From: an uncultured Lachnospiraceae bacterium
GTDB lineage: Bacteria > Bacillota > Clostridia > Eubacteriales > Anaerofustaceae
Direction: 5' to 3'
Length of the DNA stretch: 53,832 nt
Assembly (NCBI GenBank): GCA_944381375.1
Contig: CALWKX010000015.1
Coordinates: forward strand, 1 to 53,832
In this document: one piece after another, positions 47,522-53,832 of the stretch
Layout: the number at the start of each line of letters is the position of its first letter
Numbering within the stretch: the first letter of the stretch is position 1
The notes under the pieces: generated by a model
The model's input: only the letters and a program-made list of their open reading frames with translations
Databases searched by the model: none
Told to the model about the DNA's origin: nothing
Made by a program: the position numbers and the translations under genes

Positions 47522-48301
47522 ATGTTCGGCGCTTCAAGGATAAATGTTTTATATATAGCAAATTCAGGCGTTATTATACAAACAAAAGATAAAAAAGTAT
47601 TAATTGACGGCGTACATACTGAAAGATGTAAGCCGTATTACAGCGTCAGTAATGATGTGTTGGAGAAAATGGTGCTTAATGAAGCTCCATACAATAATAT
47701 TGATATTATCTTATTTACTCATCATCATCCGGATCATTTTAATGCTGAGATGACAGTAGAGATATTGAAAAGAAATAAGCATACGCAGCTTATTGGCCCT
47801 AAACTAGTCATGGATAAGATACGCGGGACAAATATATATAACAGCATACTGGACAGTCAGTTACGTTCGGTTGAGCTGCCGCGATATTCGAATATTGAAC
47901 TTAGGATCAAAGATATACCTTTTCAAATAATAAATCTTGCGCATGACGGTGAAATATATTCAGGCGTGGATAACTATGCTTATATGTTCGAGATGAAAAA
48001 CAAAGTCGTGCTTCATCTCGGAGATGCACAGCCGTCTTTGTTTAATTTTGAAAGCGCAGAGCTTATATTAGAAAATGCTGTGGATTACTTGTTCATTCCT
48101 TTTCCGTTTATTGGTCTTGCTGAAGGCAGGGAAGTTATTAAACGCATTGCTCCGAAAAAATTGTTTGTGACACATTTGCCTGACAAACAGTATGATACTA
48201 CTAATTGGTTGTTGAAAACATATAAAGTATACAAAAAATATCAGTCTCAACTTCCTAATACCGAACTTCTTACAAAACCCGGACAGTCTTTTCGCGTATA
48301 G
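47522..48301 (+). CDS. MBL-fold metal-dependent hydrolase
   Basis: From the ATG at 47522 the protein has 259 residues. It has the metallo-beta-lactamase metal motif THHHPDHFNAE (H-x-H-x-D-H) at about residues 71-81, a further histidine in NLAHDG, HLGDAQPSLFNF with a bridging aspartate, and a last histidine in FVTHLPD. The layout is that of UlaG-like stand-alone MBL proteins; the substrate is unknown. GGGAG is 6 bases before the ATG, which decides against the TTG at 47507. A terminator follows. Confidence 0.85.
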   Translation: MFGASRINVLYIANSGVIIQTKDKKVLIDGVHTERCKPYYSVSNDVLEKMVLNEAPYNNIDIILFTHHHPDHFNAEMTVEILKRNKHTQLIGPKLVMDKIRGTNIYNSILDSQLRSVELPRYSNIELRIKDIPFQIINLAHDGEIYSGVDNYAYMFEMKNKVVLHLGDAQPSLFNFESAELILENAVDYLFIPFPFIGLAEGREVIKRIAPKKLFVTHLPDKQYDTTNWLLKTYKVYKKYQSQLPNTELLTKPGQSFRV

Positions 48302-48313
48302 TTATATAGAAAG

Positions 48314-48341
48314 AACACAGCTTATCGCTGTGTTTTTTTTA
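48314..48341 (+). terminator. Terminator after the MBL-fold gene
   Basis: AACACAGC (48314-48321) pairs with GCTGTGTT (48327-48334) across TTATC, and a run of T follows. Confidence 0.9.
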
Positions 48342-48382
48342 ATTCAGAAAACTGTGATAAGATTACGGACCTATTGAAAAAT

Positions 48383-48599
48383 GTCTTAAAGGGGTATTGC
48401 CGTATTCGGGGATGAATACGTATGAAAAGCGCACGCGGTAACCGAGTGCGCTTTTCAACATAAGCGGGGCGGGAATTTTAGCGGCAAGCAGGGACGGCTT
48501 ATACGGGCGCGGCCACAGCTCAAGGTTCCCCTTAAGCTGTGGTTGAAGCGGCTTTGCCGCTTCATGGAGCGCTTTGCCGCTCGCCGCGCCCTTGCATAT
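48383..48599 (+). repeat. Multi-hairpin element, copy B: leading module plus four-way junction
   Basis: The leading module (48383-48479) matches copy A: TGTCTTAAAGGGGTATTGCC, a 7-bp hairpin with GGGGA in the loop (48401-48420), an 11-bp hairpin (48424-48456, extended inside) and AACATAAGCGGGGCGGG. The second module has an outer stem of 9 bp (48505-48513 with 48583-48591) and three arms: 12 pairs with one mismatch (48513-48542), 9 bp (48544-48564) and 5 bp (48567-48582). Stems in the leading module are kept while bases on both sides change relative to copy A. It follows the MBL terminator. Confidence 0.82.
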
Positions 48600-48662
48600 T
48601 ATGTGAATCTTAATTTTATTGCAGTCCTTCTTTATGCAACTGCGATTCTCAATAAATAATTA

Positions 48663-48691
48663 TTGTTTTATGTTTGATTTGGTAGTATAAT
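48663..48691 (+). promoter_or_regulatory. Promoter of the tandem amidohydrolase genes
   Basis: TTGTTT (48663-48668) and TATAAT (48686-48691) are 17 bp apart, with GAGG before the ATG at 48715. Confidence 0.7.
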
Positions 48692-48714
48692 AACGCATTA
48701 AATGAGGCGCAGAT

Positions 48715-49521
48715 ATGTTAATAGACTTCCATACGCACGTATATCCAGATACTTTAGCTGAAAAGGCAATAACACGGCTTTGCTCTAAAGGCGGTAAATT
48801 CGCATTAACCAACGGAACTAAGGCCGATATAAAAGAAAAAATGAAAGCAAGATCAATTACGCATTTTGTCGTGCAGCATATAGCGACTAAACCTTTATCT
48901 GCGCATAAAGTAAATGATTTCGCTTTTGCAATACAAGATGAAATGCTTATTTCCTTTGCCAGCGTGTATCCAAACGATGACAATTGTCTTGAAGAGATAG
49001 AAAGAATCAAAGCTATGGGTTTTAAAGGCGTAAAACTCCATCCTTATTTTCAGGATTTTGAACTGCTTTCTGATAAAGCAATGGATGTGTTTAATAAGCT
49101 TTGTGAATTAGATATTGCTGTGCTGATACATACGGGCAGGGAACCTTTTTTCCCTGAAAGGATATTATCACGGCCTTCGGAAATCGCGTTTATTAAAAAA
49201 TCATTTCCTTCTCTCAAGATCATAGCGGCGCATTTGGGCGGAATGTATATGTATGAGGAATCTTTGAAGCATATTGTAGGCAGCGATATATACATAGATA
49301 CCTCAATGTCTTATGTGCGTTGTACTGATAAAAATATCTATGAGAAAATAATAAAAGGACATAATCCTGATAGGATTTTATTCGCATCGGATTGTCCGTG
49401 GAGCGATCCTGCCCATGAGCTGTCAAACTTAAAATCACTTGGATTGAGCAGCGATATCATGGAAAAAATAACATATAAAAATGCGGCCAAGCTTTTGGGA
49501 CTCGCATATGGGGAGAAATGA
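48715..49521 (+). CDS. Amidohydrolase-2 family metal-dependent hydrolase (first of a tandem pair)
   Basis: The 268-residue protein is a TIM-barrel amidohydrolase: metal ligands in LIDFHTHVYPD, GVKLHPYFQDFE, a histidine in VLIHTGREP, LKIIAAHLGG and the aspartate in ILFASDCPWSDP. Family members are hydrolases or decarboxylases of varied compounds; the substrate here is unknown. The protein appears close to its downstream neighbour throughout, pointing to duplication. It starts with ATG at 48715, 23 bases after the -10 box. Confidence 0.85.
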   Translation: MLIDFHTHVYPDTLAEKAITRLCSKGGKFALTNGTKADIKEKMKARSITHFVVQHIATKPLSAHKVNDFAFAIQDEMLISFASVYPNDDNCLEEIERIKAMGFKGVKLHPYFQDFELLSDKAMDVFNKLCELDIAVLIHTGREPFFPERILSRPSEIAFIKKSFPSLKIIAAHLGGMYMYEESLKHIVGSDIYIDTSMSYVRCTDKNIYEKIIKGHNPDRILFASDCPWSDPAHELSNLKSLGLSSDIMEKITYKNAAKLLGLAYGEK

Positions 49522-49528
49522 CGGAATT

Positions 49529-50338
49529 ATGTATGATAAAACAGACACAATAATAGATTCGCATGTGCACGTATATCCGGACGAACTTGCATTAAAAACA
49601 TATCAAAAGCTTTCGGAAGTCGGAGGAAACGTTGAGGATTCCGTGATAGGAAACCTCAAAGCGCTCAATGAAATGATGTCGCGCCTTAATATAAATAAAG
49701 TAATAGTCCAGCATATTGCCACAAAACCGGAATCTGTTGACGATGTGATGGATTTTGCACTTTCGATAAAAAATGATAAAATTCTTGCTTTTGCTCCACT
49801 GCATCCTTTCGAAGAAAATATTTTTTCACGTATAGGAGCTGTTAAAAAACAGGGCTTTCTGGGTATCAAACTGCATCCGTATTTTCAGCGGTTTGGTATG
49901 GATGACAGAGCTCTCTATCCATTTTTCGAAGCAGCGGAAAGCGCAGAGCTGCCTGTTTTGATTCATGCGGGAAAAGATCATATGTATTATGATATAAATG
50001 CATCCGATCCTGAGGATATTGCAAAAGTACAAAAAGATTTTCCCTCCCTTAAGATAATTGCGGCGCATATGGGTGGAATGCTTATGAGCAGTGAAGCGCA
50101 AAAACATATAATAGGATCAAGAATATATATTGATACGGCGCTTTCTTATAAACTCATCCCGAAGCGTGTTTTTTCTCAAATGATCAAAGACCATGACCCT
50201 GACAGAATTTTATTTGCTTCTGATTTTCCGTGGAGCGATCCTCAAAAAGAAATTAATAACATAAAAAGCCTTGATATCTCGGATGATCTAAAACAGAAAA
50301 TATTCTGTAAAAACGCCGTAAAACTTTATGATATATAA
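49529..50338 (+). CDS. Amidohydrolase-2 family metal-dependent hydrolase (second of a tandem pair)
   Basis: From the ATG at 49529 the protein has 269 residues, nearly the length of its neighbour. It has IIDSHVHVYPDELALKTYQK, LGIKLHPYFQRF, VLIHAGKDH, LKIIAAHMGGML and ILFASDFPWSDP. The upstream in-frame ATGs (49481, 49508) lie inside the first gene and give no match to the paralogue, so they are rejected; the best ribosome binding site is GGGGAG, 13 bases upstream, which is far. Seven bases separate it from the first gene's stop. One change is DCPW to DFPW near the metal aspartate. Confidence 0.82.
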   Translation: MYDKTDTIIDSHVHVYPDELALKTYQKLSEVGGNVEDSVIGNLKALNEMMSRLNINKVIVQHIATKPESVDDVMDFALSIKNDKILAFAPLHPFEENIFSRIGAVKKQGFLGIKLHPYFQRFGMDDRALYPFFEAAESAELPVLIHAGKDHMYYDINASDPEDIAKVQKDFPSLKIIAAHMGGMLMSSEAQKHIIGSRIYIDTALSYKLIPKRVFSQMIKDHDPDRILFASDFPWSDPQKEINNIKSLDISDDLKQKIFCKNAVKLYDI

Positions 50339-50355
50339 AATAAATAATTTTTAGC

Positions 50356-50793
50356 ATGGGCTATTTTCTCGATGTGGCAAATGGCTATCCGTACATGGAA
50401 ACGAAATTTGGTTTTCTTCCAGACGATCTTTTTGAAATGGCAGAAGGATATGGGGCTGCTGGTCGCAGCTTATATATCAAAAGTGCGCTCAGCCTGGATT
50501 TGCTCGTTCCGTTATTAGGAGCCAATTTTTTTACTTCCCTCACTCTGTATCTGATGAAGAAAAACTCTGGCGGGGAGAAACGGTATGATTTGGCCTTTAT
50601 ACTGGGGTTGGTGTCCTGCTTTTCGGACTGGCTTGAAAATCTTTTCATGATTGGAGTGATTACAACTTACGAACAGCCCGTTATGGCCTTTGCTGTTATG
50701 GCAAGAATTATGACAACGATAAAATATTTGGCAATTATCATATTTGTCGCAGTTATTGTCCGAGAAATATATCTGAGTAAAAGGCAATTGTGA
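50356..50793 (+). CDS. Membrane protein, apparently truncated at the N-terminus
   Basis: The 145-residue reading frame has three hydrophobic helices (about residues 47-66, 78-100 and 110-138), with a loop containing GFLPDDLFEMAEGYGAAGRS and CFSDWLENLFMIGV. I do not recognise a named family. No ribosome binding site precedes the ATG at 50356 (only AT-rich sequence), and the frame begins abruptly with MGYFLDVANGYPYMETKFGF, where a membrane helix would be expected before such a loop. It is 17 bases after the amidohydrolase. It is probably a fragment of a larger membrane protein. Confidence 0.5.
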   Translation: MGYFLDVANGYPYMETKFGFLPDDLFEMAEGYGAAGRSLYIKSALSLDLLVPLLGANFFTSLTLYLMKKNSGGEKRYDLAFILGLVSCFSDWLENLFMIGVITTYEQPVMAFAVMARIMTTIKYLAIIIFVAVIVREIYLSKRQL

Positions 50794-50809
50794 AATATTA
50801 GCCATGAAA

Positions 50810-50965
50810 GTTTTTATAAAGACCGTCAAGCGATGCAAACATGTACATGTTTTGCGATTTTGACCGGATTGCACCGGCCAAAATGCTTGTTGAGGGCCCC
50901 TAAAAAAAGCTCTCAAGATCACCACCTTTGGTGACGGCGGCGCATCTTGCGGACGCTGAAAATTA
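50810..50965 (+). other. GC-rich, hairpin-rich stretch after the truncated membrane gene
   Basis: Several inverted repeats follow each other: GCAAACATG/CATGTTTTGC near 50835-50855, CCGG/CCGG near 50863-50878, TTGAGGGC/GCTCTCAA around 50890-50917 and TCACC/GGTGA near 50920-50936, the last inside CAAGAT/ATCTTG (50915-50950). It is unlike the AT-rich surroundings. It does not match the leading module of copies A and B. It may be a structured RNA or the remains of a foreign element. Confidence 0.4.
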
Positions 50966-50975
50966 AAAAAGAAAA

Positions 50976-51020
50976 AAAATTCTATGCAAATGGTTCGTCT
51001 ATTCACATAGAATTTTCTTA
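50976..51020. terminator. Terminator-like hairpin
   Basis: AAAATTCTATG (50976-50986) pairs with CATAGAATTTT (51006-51016), with A-rich sequence before and T-rich after, so it can act in either direction, including for the minus-strand NUDIX gene. Confidence 0.65.
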
Positions 51021-51092
51021 TTTCCTGTTCACTTTGGATAGATCAGTATTTTCGTAATACTTCTTTATGCTCATCTGCCATTTCGGAGCTTT

Positions 51093-51644
51093 TTATTTTA
51101 ATAGAGTATTTTGTTCAAGCAAATAGGCTTTGAGCACAGCCGCCTGAGTTTTACCGTCCTTTATTTCCCCATTTAATATCATTTTCACAAGCTTGTCAAA
51201 AGGAATTTTTTCTGTTTGAATAAACTCGTCTTCATCAGTATGCATGGATTTGTAAGTCAGATGCTTTGCTGTAAACATATACAAAACTTCATTTAAAATT
51301 GCAGGCGAAGGATAATATTCTCCTATATATTTAAGATCGCCGGCGCTTGCGCCTGTCTCTTCCGAAAGTTCTCTTTGGGCGCAGATGTATATATCTTCGC
51401 CTTTTTCAAGCTTTCCTGCCGGTATTTCGAGCGTAACTTGAGCAAACGGGTATCTGTATTGCCGTACCATGATTATTTCATTTGCTTCCGTAATGGGCAC
51501 AACGCAGACAGCTCCGTTATGAGTGATATATTCCCGCACAGCAGTTCTTCCGTTTGGAAGCAGCGCTTCGTCTGAATATAAATTTATTACTTTTCCGTTA
51601 TATATCAGTTTAGAGCTTATGCATTTCTCTTTAAGTGAATTCAT
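51093..51644 (-). CDS. NUDIX hydrolase, ADP-ribose pyrophosphatase type
   Basis: The 183-residue protein has a full Nudix box in GKLEKGEDIYICAQRELSEE followed by TGASAG, i.e. G-x5-E-x7-R-E-x-x-E-E. The flanking VPITEANEIIMVRQYRYPFA and LEIPAGKLE and the lengths are those of NudF-like ADP-ribose pyrophosphatases. It removes nucleoside-diphosphate compounds; the exact substrate is inferred. The ATG follows the TetR stop by one base (TAATATG), so the two are coupled. Confidence 0.9.
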   Translation of the reverse strand: MNSLKEKCISSKLIYNGKVINLYSDEALLPNGRTAVREYITHNGAVCVVPITEANEIIMVRQYRYPFAQVTLEIPAGKLEKGEDIYICAQRELSEETGASAGDLKYIGEYYPSPAILNEVLYMFTAKHLTYKSMHTDEDEFIQTEKIPFDKLVKMILNGEIKDGKTQAAVLKAYLLEQNTLLK

Positions 51645-51645
51645 A

Positions 51646-52251
51646 TTATTTGTTTTCCAGCCCCGCTATAATAAATTTTACCATAAATGGGGTAAGGTCT
51701 GTTATTGCATATTCTCCGTTGGAAATTACCCAGTTGAATATCATGCCTCTTATATTGCTGGTAAGAACTTCTATTATTTCTTTTTCGCTCATGTCATTTC
51801 TGAGTGTTCCGTCCGCTTGTCCTTCTTTTATTATTCTTTCAAGACATATATAAAAATTTCTGTCTTTGTTTGTAATATATCTGGGACGGTGTCTGCCGGC
51901 AAGCTCCGCTACATACAAGACCCATTCTATATCCCAACCCTTATTACTGATATGCTGTATTATAAATTCTACAAAAGCTTTTAGTTTTTCTTTTCCGGTT
52001 AAGCCTGACTCAAGGTTTTCGTAGAAATTTTTGTATTCAATATCCGTTTTGCTTACTTGGGTTACAAGGATATCGTGTTTTGATGAAAAATGAAAATAAA
52101 AAGCTCCTTTGGAGGAATTTGCTTTAGCGCATATGTCATCTATGGTAACAGCGCAGTATCCGTTCTTGGAAAATAATTCGAGTGCTTTATCGTAAAGTTT
52201 CTGTTTTGTTTCCTGTGCCTTTATTTGCCGGGGCGTCAGTTTTTTTTCCAT
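51646..52251 (-). CDS. TetR/AcrR-family transcriptional regulator
   Basis: From the ATG at 52251 the protein has 201 residues. The helix-turn-helix is in ALELFSKNGYCAVTIDDICA and SSKGAFYFHFSSKHDILVTQ, the standard TetR form; the C-terminal part is a ligand-binding bundle. CCGGAGT lies before the ATG; a longer frame to 52308 is rejected because of that. It is divergent from the CoA-transferase gene and is the likely binder of the double AGAC-N4-GTCT site there; the ligand may be an acyl-CoA (inference). The NUDIX gene is downstream, in one transcript. Confidence 0.88.
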   Translation of the reverse strand: MEKKLTPRQIKAQETKQKLYDKALELFSKNGYCAVTIDDICAKANSSKGAFYFHFSSKHDILVTQVSKTDIEYKNFYENLESGLTGKEKLKAFVEFIIQHISNKGWDIEWVLYVAELAGRHRPRYITNKDRNFYICLERIIKEGQADGTLRNDMSEKEIIEVLTSNIRGMIFNWVISNGEYAITDLTPFMVKFIIAGLENK

Positions 52252-52390
52252 ATTCTTATACTCCGGATTTAATATTTTGTCTTGTTTGATTTTATCATGC
52301 GAAGGCATAAAATGTAAGTTTTATAGATAATAAAGTATACCACATGATTGCCTAATAAGTTGAATAAAATGACAAAAAATTATTTTTTTA

Positions 52391-52419
52391 TTGACAACAA
52401 AAAATCAAGTGCATATAAT
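52391..52419 (+). promoter_or_regulatory. Perfect consensus promoter of the CoA-transferase gene
   Basis: TTGACA (52391-52396), a 17-bp spacer and TATAAT (52414-52419) match the sigma-A consensus exactly. The start is near 52426. Confidence 0.9.
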
Positions 52420-52425
52420 AAAAAC

Positions 52426-52450
52426 AGACCAGAGTCTGAGACTGCAGTCT
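52426..52450 (+). promoter_or_regulatory. Tandem operator-like repeats AGAC-N4-GTCT
   Basis: AGACCAGAGTCT (52426-52437) and AGACTGCAGTCT (52439-52450) are two inverted repeats 13 bp apart centre to centre, starting at the expected transcription start. Binding of the divergent TetR protein here would block a very strong promoter. Confidence 0.7.
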
Positions 52451-52506
52451 ATAACTCGGGTGCAATAACCGCCGAAGCGGTAAAATTCTACATACGGAGG
52501 GTAATT

Positions 52507-53694
52507 ATGAAACCTTTAGAAAAAGTATGCGTATTGGATCTTTCAACTACTCTTTCGGGTCCATCCGGCTCAATGATGCTCGCTGATCTGGGAGCCGAAG
52601 TAATCAAGATTGAAACGCCGCAGGGAGATGGCACGAGAAATTTCCCGCCCCATATCCACAAGGGGATGAGCATGTATTTTATGGCCTACAACAGAAACAA
52701 AAAAAGTGTTGTTCTGGATTTGAAAACTCAAGAGGGCAAAGATATCTTTTACGATATGGTAAAGCATGCGGATATCGTATGGGATAATTTCAGACCGGGC
52801 GTGAAAGAAAAACTAAAGGTTGATTACGATACTGTAAGTAAAATTAACCCTCGAATAATAAGTTGTTCAATTACAGGATATGGTTCTGACGGCGGAAGGC
52901 GTCCTTCTTACGACTTATGCGTACAGGCTTTGAGTGGGGCTATGGCTATGACTGGCGAAGCGGACAGACCCCCTGTAAAGCTGGGCGTTCCGATGGCGGA
53001 TATAGGCGGAGGCTGGCACGGAGTAGTCGGCGTATTAGCTGCGCTTGTTGCGAGACAGACTACTGGTAAAGGACAAATGGTCGATATTTCGATGCTTGAT
53101 AGTCTTGTGTCATTGCACGGTTATGAGGCTACATATTATCTATATTCAGGAATAGTGCCTGAAAGGTTAGGAACAGGACATCGTACAAGTGTTCCTTATC
53201 AAATATTTGCTACAAAAGATATTTACATATCGTTAGTTGTCGTGCTCGACAAGCAATGGCCGCTTTTGTGCGACGCCATAGGTCTTGATGAAGAAGTTCG
53301 TCAAAAATATGCAACAAATAAAGTAAGACTCGAAAACAGAAACGAGCTTGTAGCTATTATACAAAACGTACTGCTGACAAAAACGGCTGATGAATGGATC
53401 GAGAGGCTCGAAAAAGCCGGAGTACCGTGCGGAGCGGTTAATCCTTTGGATCGGGCATTGAGCCAGGAGGATGTAAAAAGAAGAAATATGGTTGTCAGCG
53501 TAAAACATAAGGGTGATGAGATAAAATTGCTCGGGAATCCTATTAAAATGAGTGATAATACGGATGATTTCCGTTGTCCCCCTGAGCTCGGAGCTGATAC
53601 TTATTCAGTGCTTAAAGACATGCTGAATTATGATGACGGAAAAATCAAACAGCTTCAAAGTATTGGAGCAATAGCATGTGAGCAAAAAGAATAA
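52507..53694 (+). CDS. CaiB/BaiF-family CoA-transferase
   Basis: From the ATG at 52507 the protein has 395 residues, the usual length for class III CoA-transferases. It has VLDLSTTLSGPSGSMMLADL, LGAEVIKIETPQGDG, NRNKKSVVLDLKTQEGK, the catalytic aspartate in SYDLCVQALSGAMAMTGEAD, GVPMADIGGGWHGVVGVLAA and GHRTSVPYQIFATKD. It moves CoA between carboxylic acids. The ATG follows GGAGGG; the 53 residues of upstream frame lie on the promoter and operator and are not coding. It is the first gene of a unit running off the window. Confidence 0.92.
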   Translation: MKPLEKVCVLDLSTTLSGPSGSMMLADLGAEVIKIETPQGDGTRNFPPHIHKGMSMYFMAYNRNKKSVVLDLKTQEGKDIFYDMVKHADIVWDNFRPGVKEKLKVDYDTVSKINPRIISCSITGYGSDGGRRPSYDLCVQALSGAMAMTGEADRPPVKLGVPMADIGGGWHGVVGVLAALVARQTTGKGQMVDISMLDSLVSLHGYEATYYLYSGIVPERLGTGHRTSVPYQIFATKDIYISLVVVLDKQWPLLCDAIGLDEEVRQKYATNKVRLENRNELVAIIQNVLLTKTADEWIERLEKAGVPCGAVNPLDRALSQEDVKRRNMVVSVKHKGDEIKLLGNPIKMSDNTDDFRCPPELGADTYSVLKDMLNYDDGKIKQLQSIGAIACEQKE

Positions 53695-53745
53695 GAAATA
53701 AATCAAAGATTCCAAAAAGAAATAAAAGCAAAGGGAAAGAAAAGC

Positions 53746-53832
53746 ATGATAACGAAATTAAAGGAAAATCAACGGCTGACAAAAGAAGGGGTAATAACAT
53801 TTCCCGAAAACGGCGAGCCGTACATAACAGGA
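53746..53832 (+). CDS. 5' end of an unrecognised gene, cut by the window edge
   Basis: A 29-codon start reads MITKLKENQRLTKEGVITFP and continues ENGEPYITG to the end of the window. GGGAAAG lies 8 bases before the ATG and the CoA-transferase stop is 51 bases upstream, so it is likely the second gene of the same unit. Too little is visible to name a family. Confidence 0.5.
   Translation, partial: MITKLKENQRLTKEGVITFPENGEPYITG

Overview
The window looks like a chromosome segment of a low-GC, anaerobic Gram-positive bacterium, most likely a member of the Clostridia. The signs are AT-rich DNA, consensus TTGACA/TATAAT promoters with 17-bp spacers, strong AGGAGG ribosome binding sites, a CIRCE-HrcA heat-shock operon, a T-box leader, a single-chain PurL of about 1230 residues, LrgA/LrgB, a TSCPD protein and a C_GCAxxG_C_C protein. 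No genus can be named from sequence reading alone.

Layout. 1-1.4 kb: a decayed reverse transcriptase (defence/Abi type, catalytic region deleted) next to a tRNA-Val(CAC)/tRNA-Ala(CGC) unit. 1.5-4.7 kb: an alpha/beta-hydrolase-like protein, a GNAT acetyltransferase, and an SPFH membrane protein paired with a small ribbon-helix-helix-like protein behind a 26-bp palindromic operator. 4.8-7.0 kb: a secreted wall-anchored repeat protein broken at three homopolymer tracts. 7-13.9 kb: Dabb, TSCPD, AI-2E-type permease, YtqA-like radical SAM protein (apparently leaderless), Hsp33, cold-shock protein, LrgAB and an aminotransferase. 14.1-16.1 kb: mltG-trmR and an HPr-like protein without the phospho-histidine. 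16.2-21.1 kb: an orphan 2-oxoacid dehydrogenase E1 pair, divergent from a two-gene unit of a MurE-like ligase and a diaminobutyrate aminotransferase (EctB-like). 21.2-32.9 kb: purL-purE-purM-purN-purH-purD running directly into lepA-hemW. 33-37.8 kb: hrcA-grpE-dnaK-dnaJ under CIRCE control. 38-50.8 kb: individually transcribed metabolic genes (DDAH-like hydrolase, threonine-aldolase-like lyase, endonuclease/phosphatase, thioesterase, a T-box-controlled sodium:solute symporter, a two-component system, an MBL hydrolase, tandem amidohydrolases). 51-53.8 kb: NUDIX and TetR genes divergent from a CaiB/BaiF CoA-transferase with two AGAC-N4-GTCT operator-like repeats at its start site.

The strongest candidate for something undescribed is a family of GC-rich multi-hairpin intergenic elements (about 37817-37949, 43908-44151 and 48383-48599). 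Each lies just after a Rho-independent terminator on the same strand. Two share a conserved leading module whose hairpins carry compensatory changes, and all three contain a long outer stem enclosing three hairpin arms, a four-way-junction layout whose shape is kept while the arm sequences differ. The MurE-like/EctB pair is the best candidate for an unusual pathway: the ligase carries EDPS where meso-diaminopimelate enzymes carry DNPR, and its partner should make 2,4-diaminobutyrate.

Limits: all family assignments come from reading protein sequences and motifs. No database search or fold calculation was run, and promoter and structure calls were made by eye.
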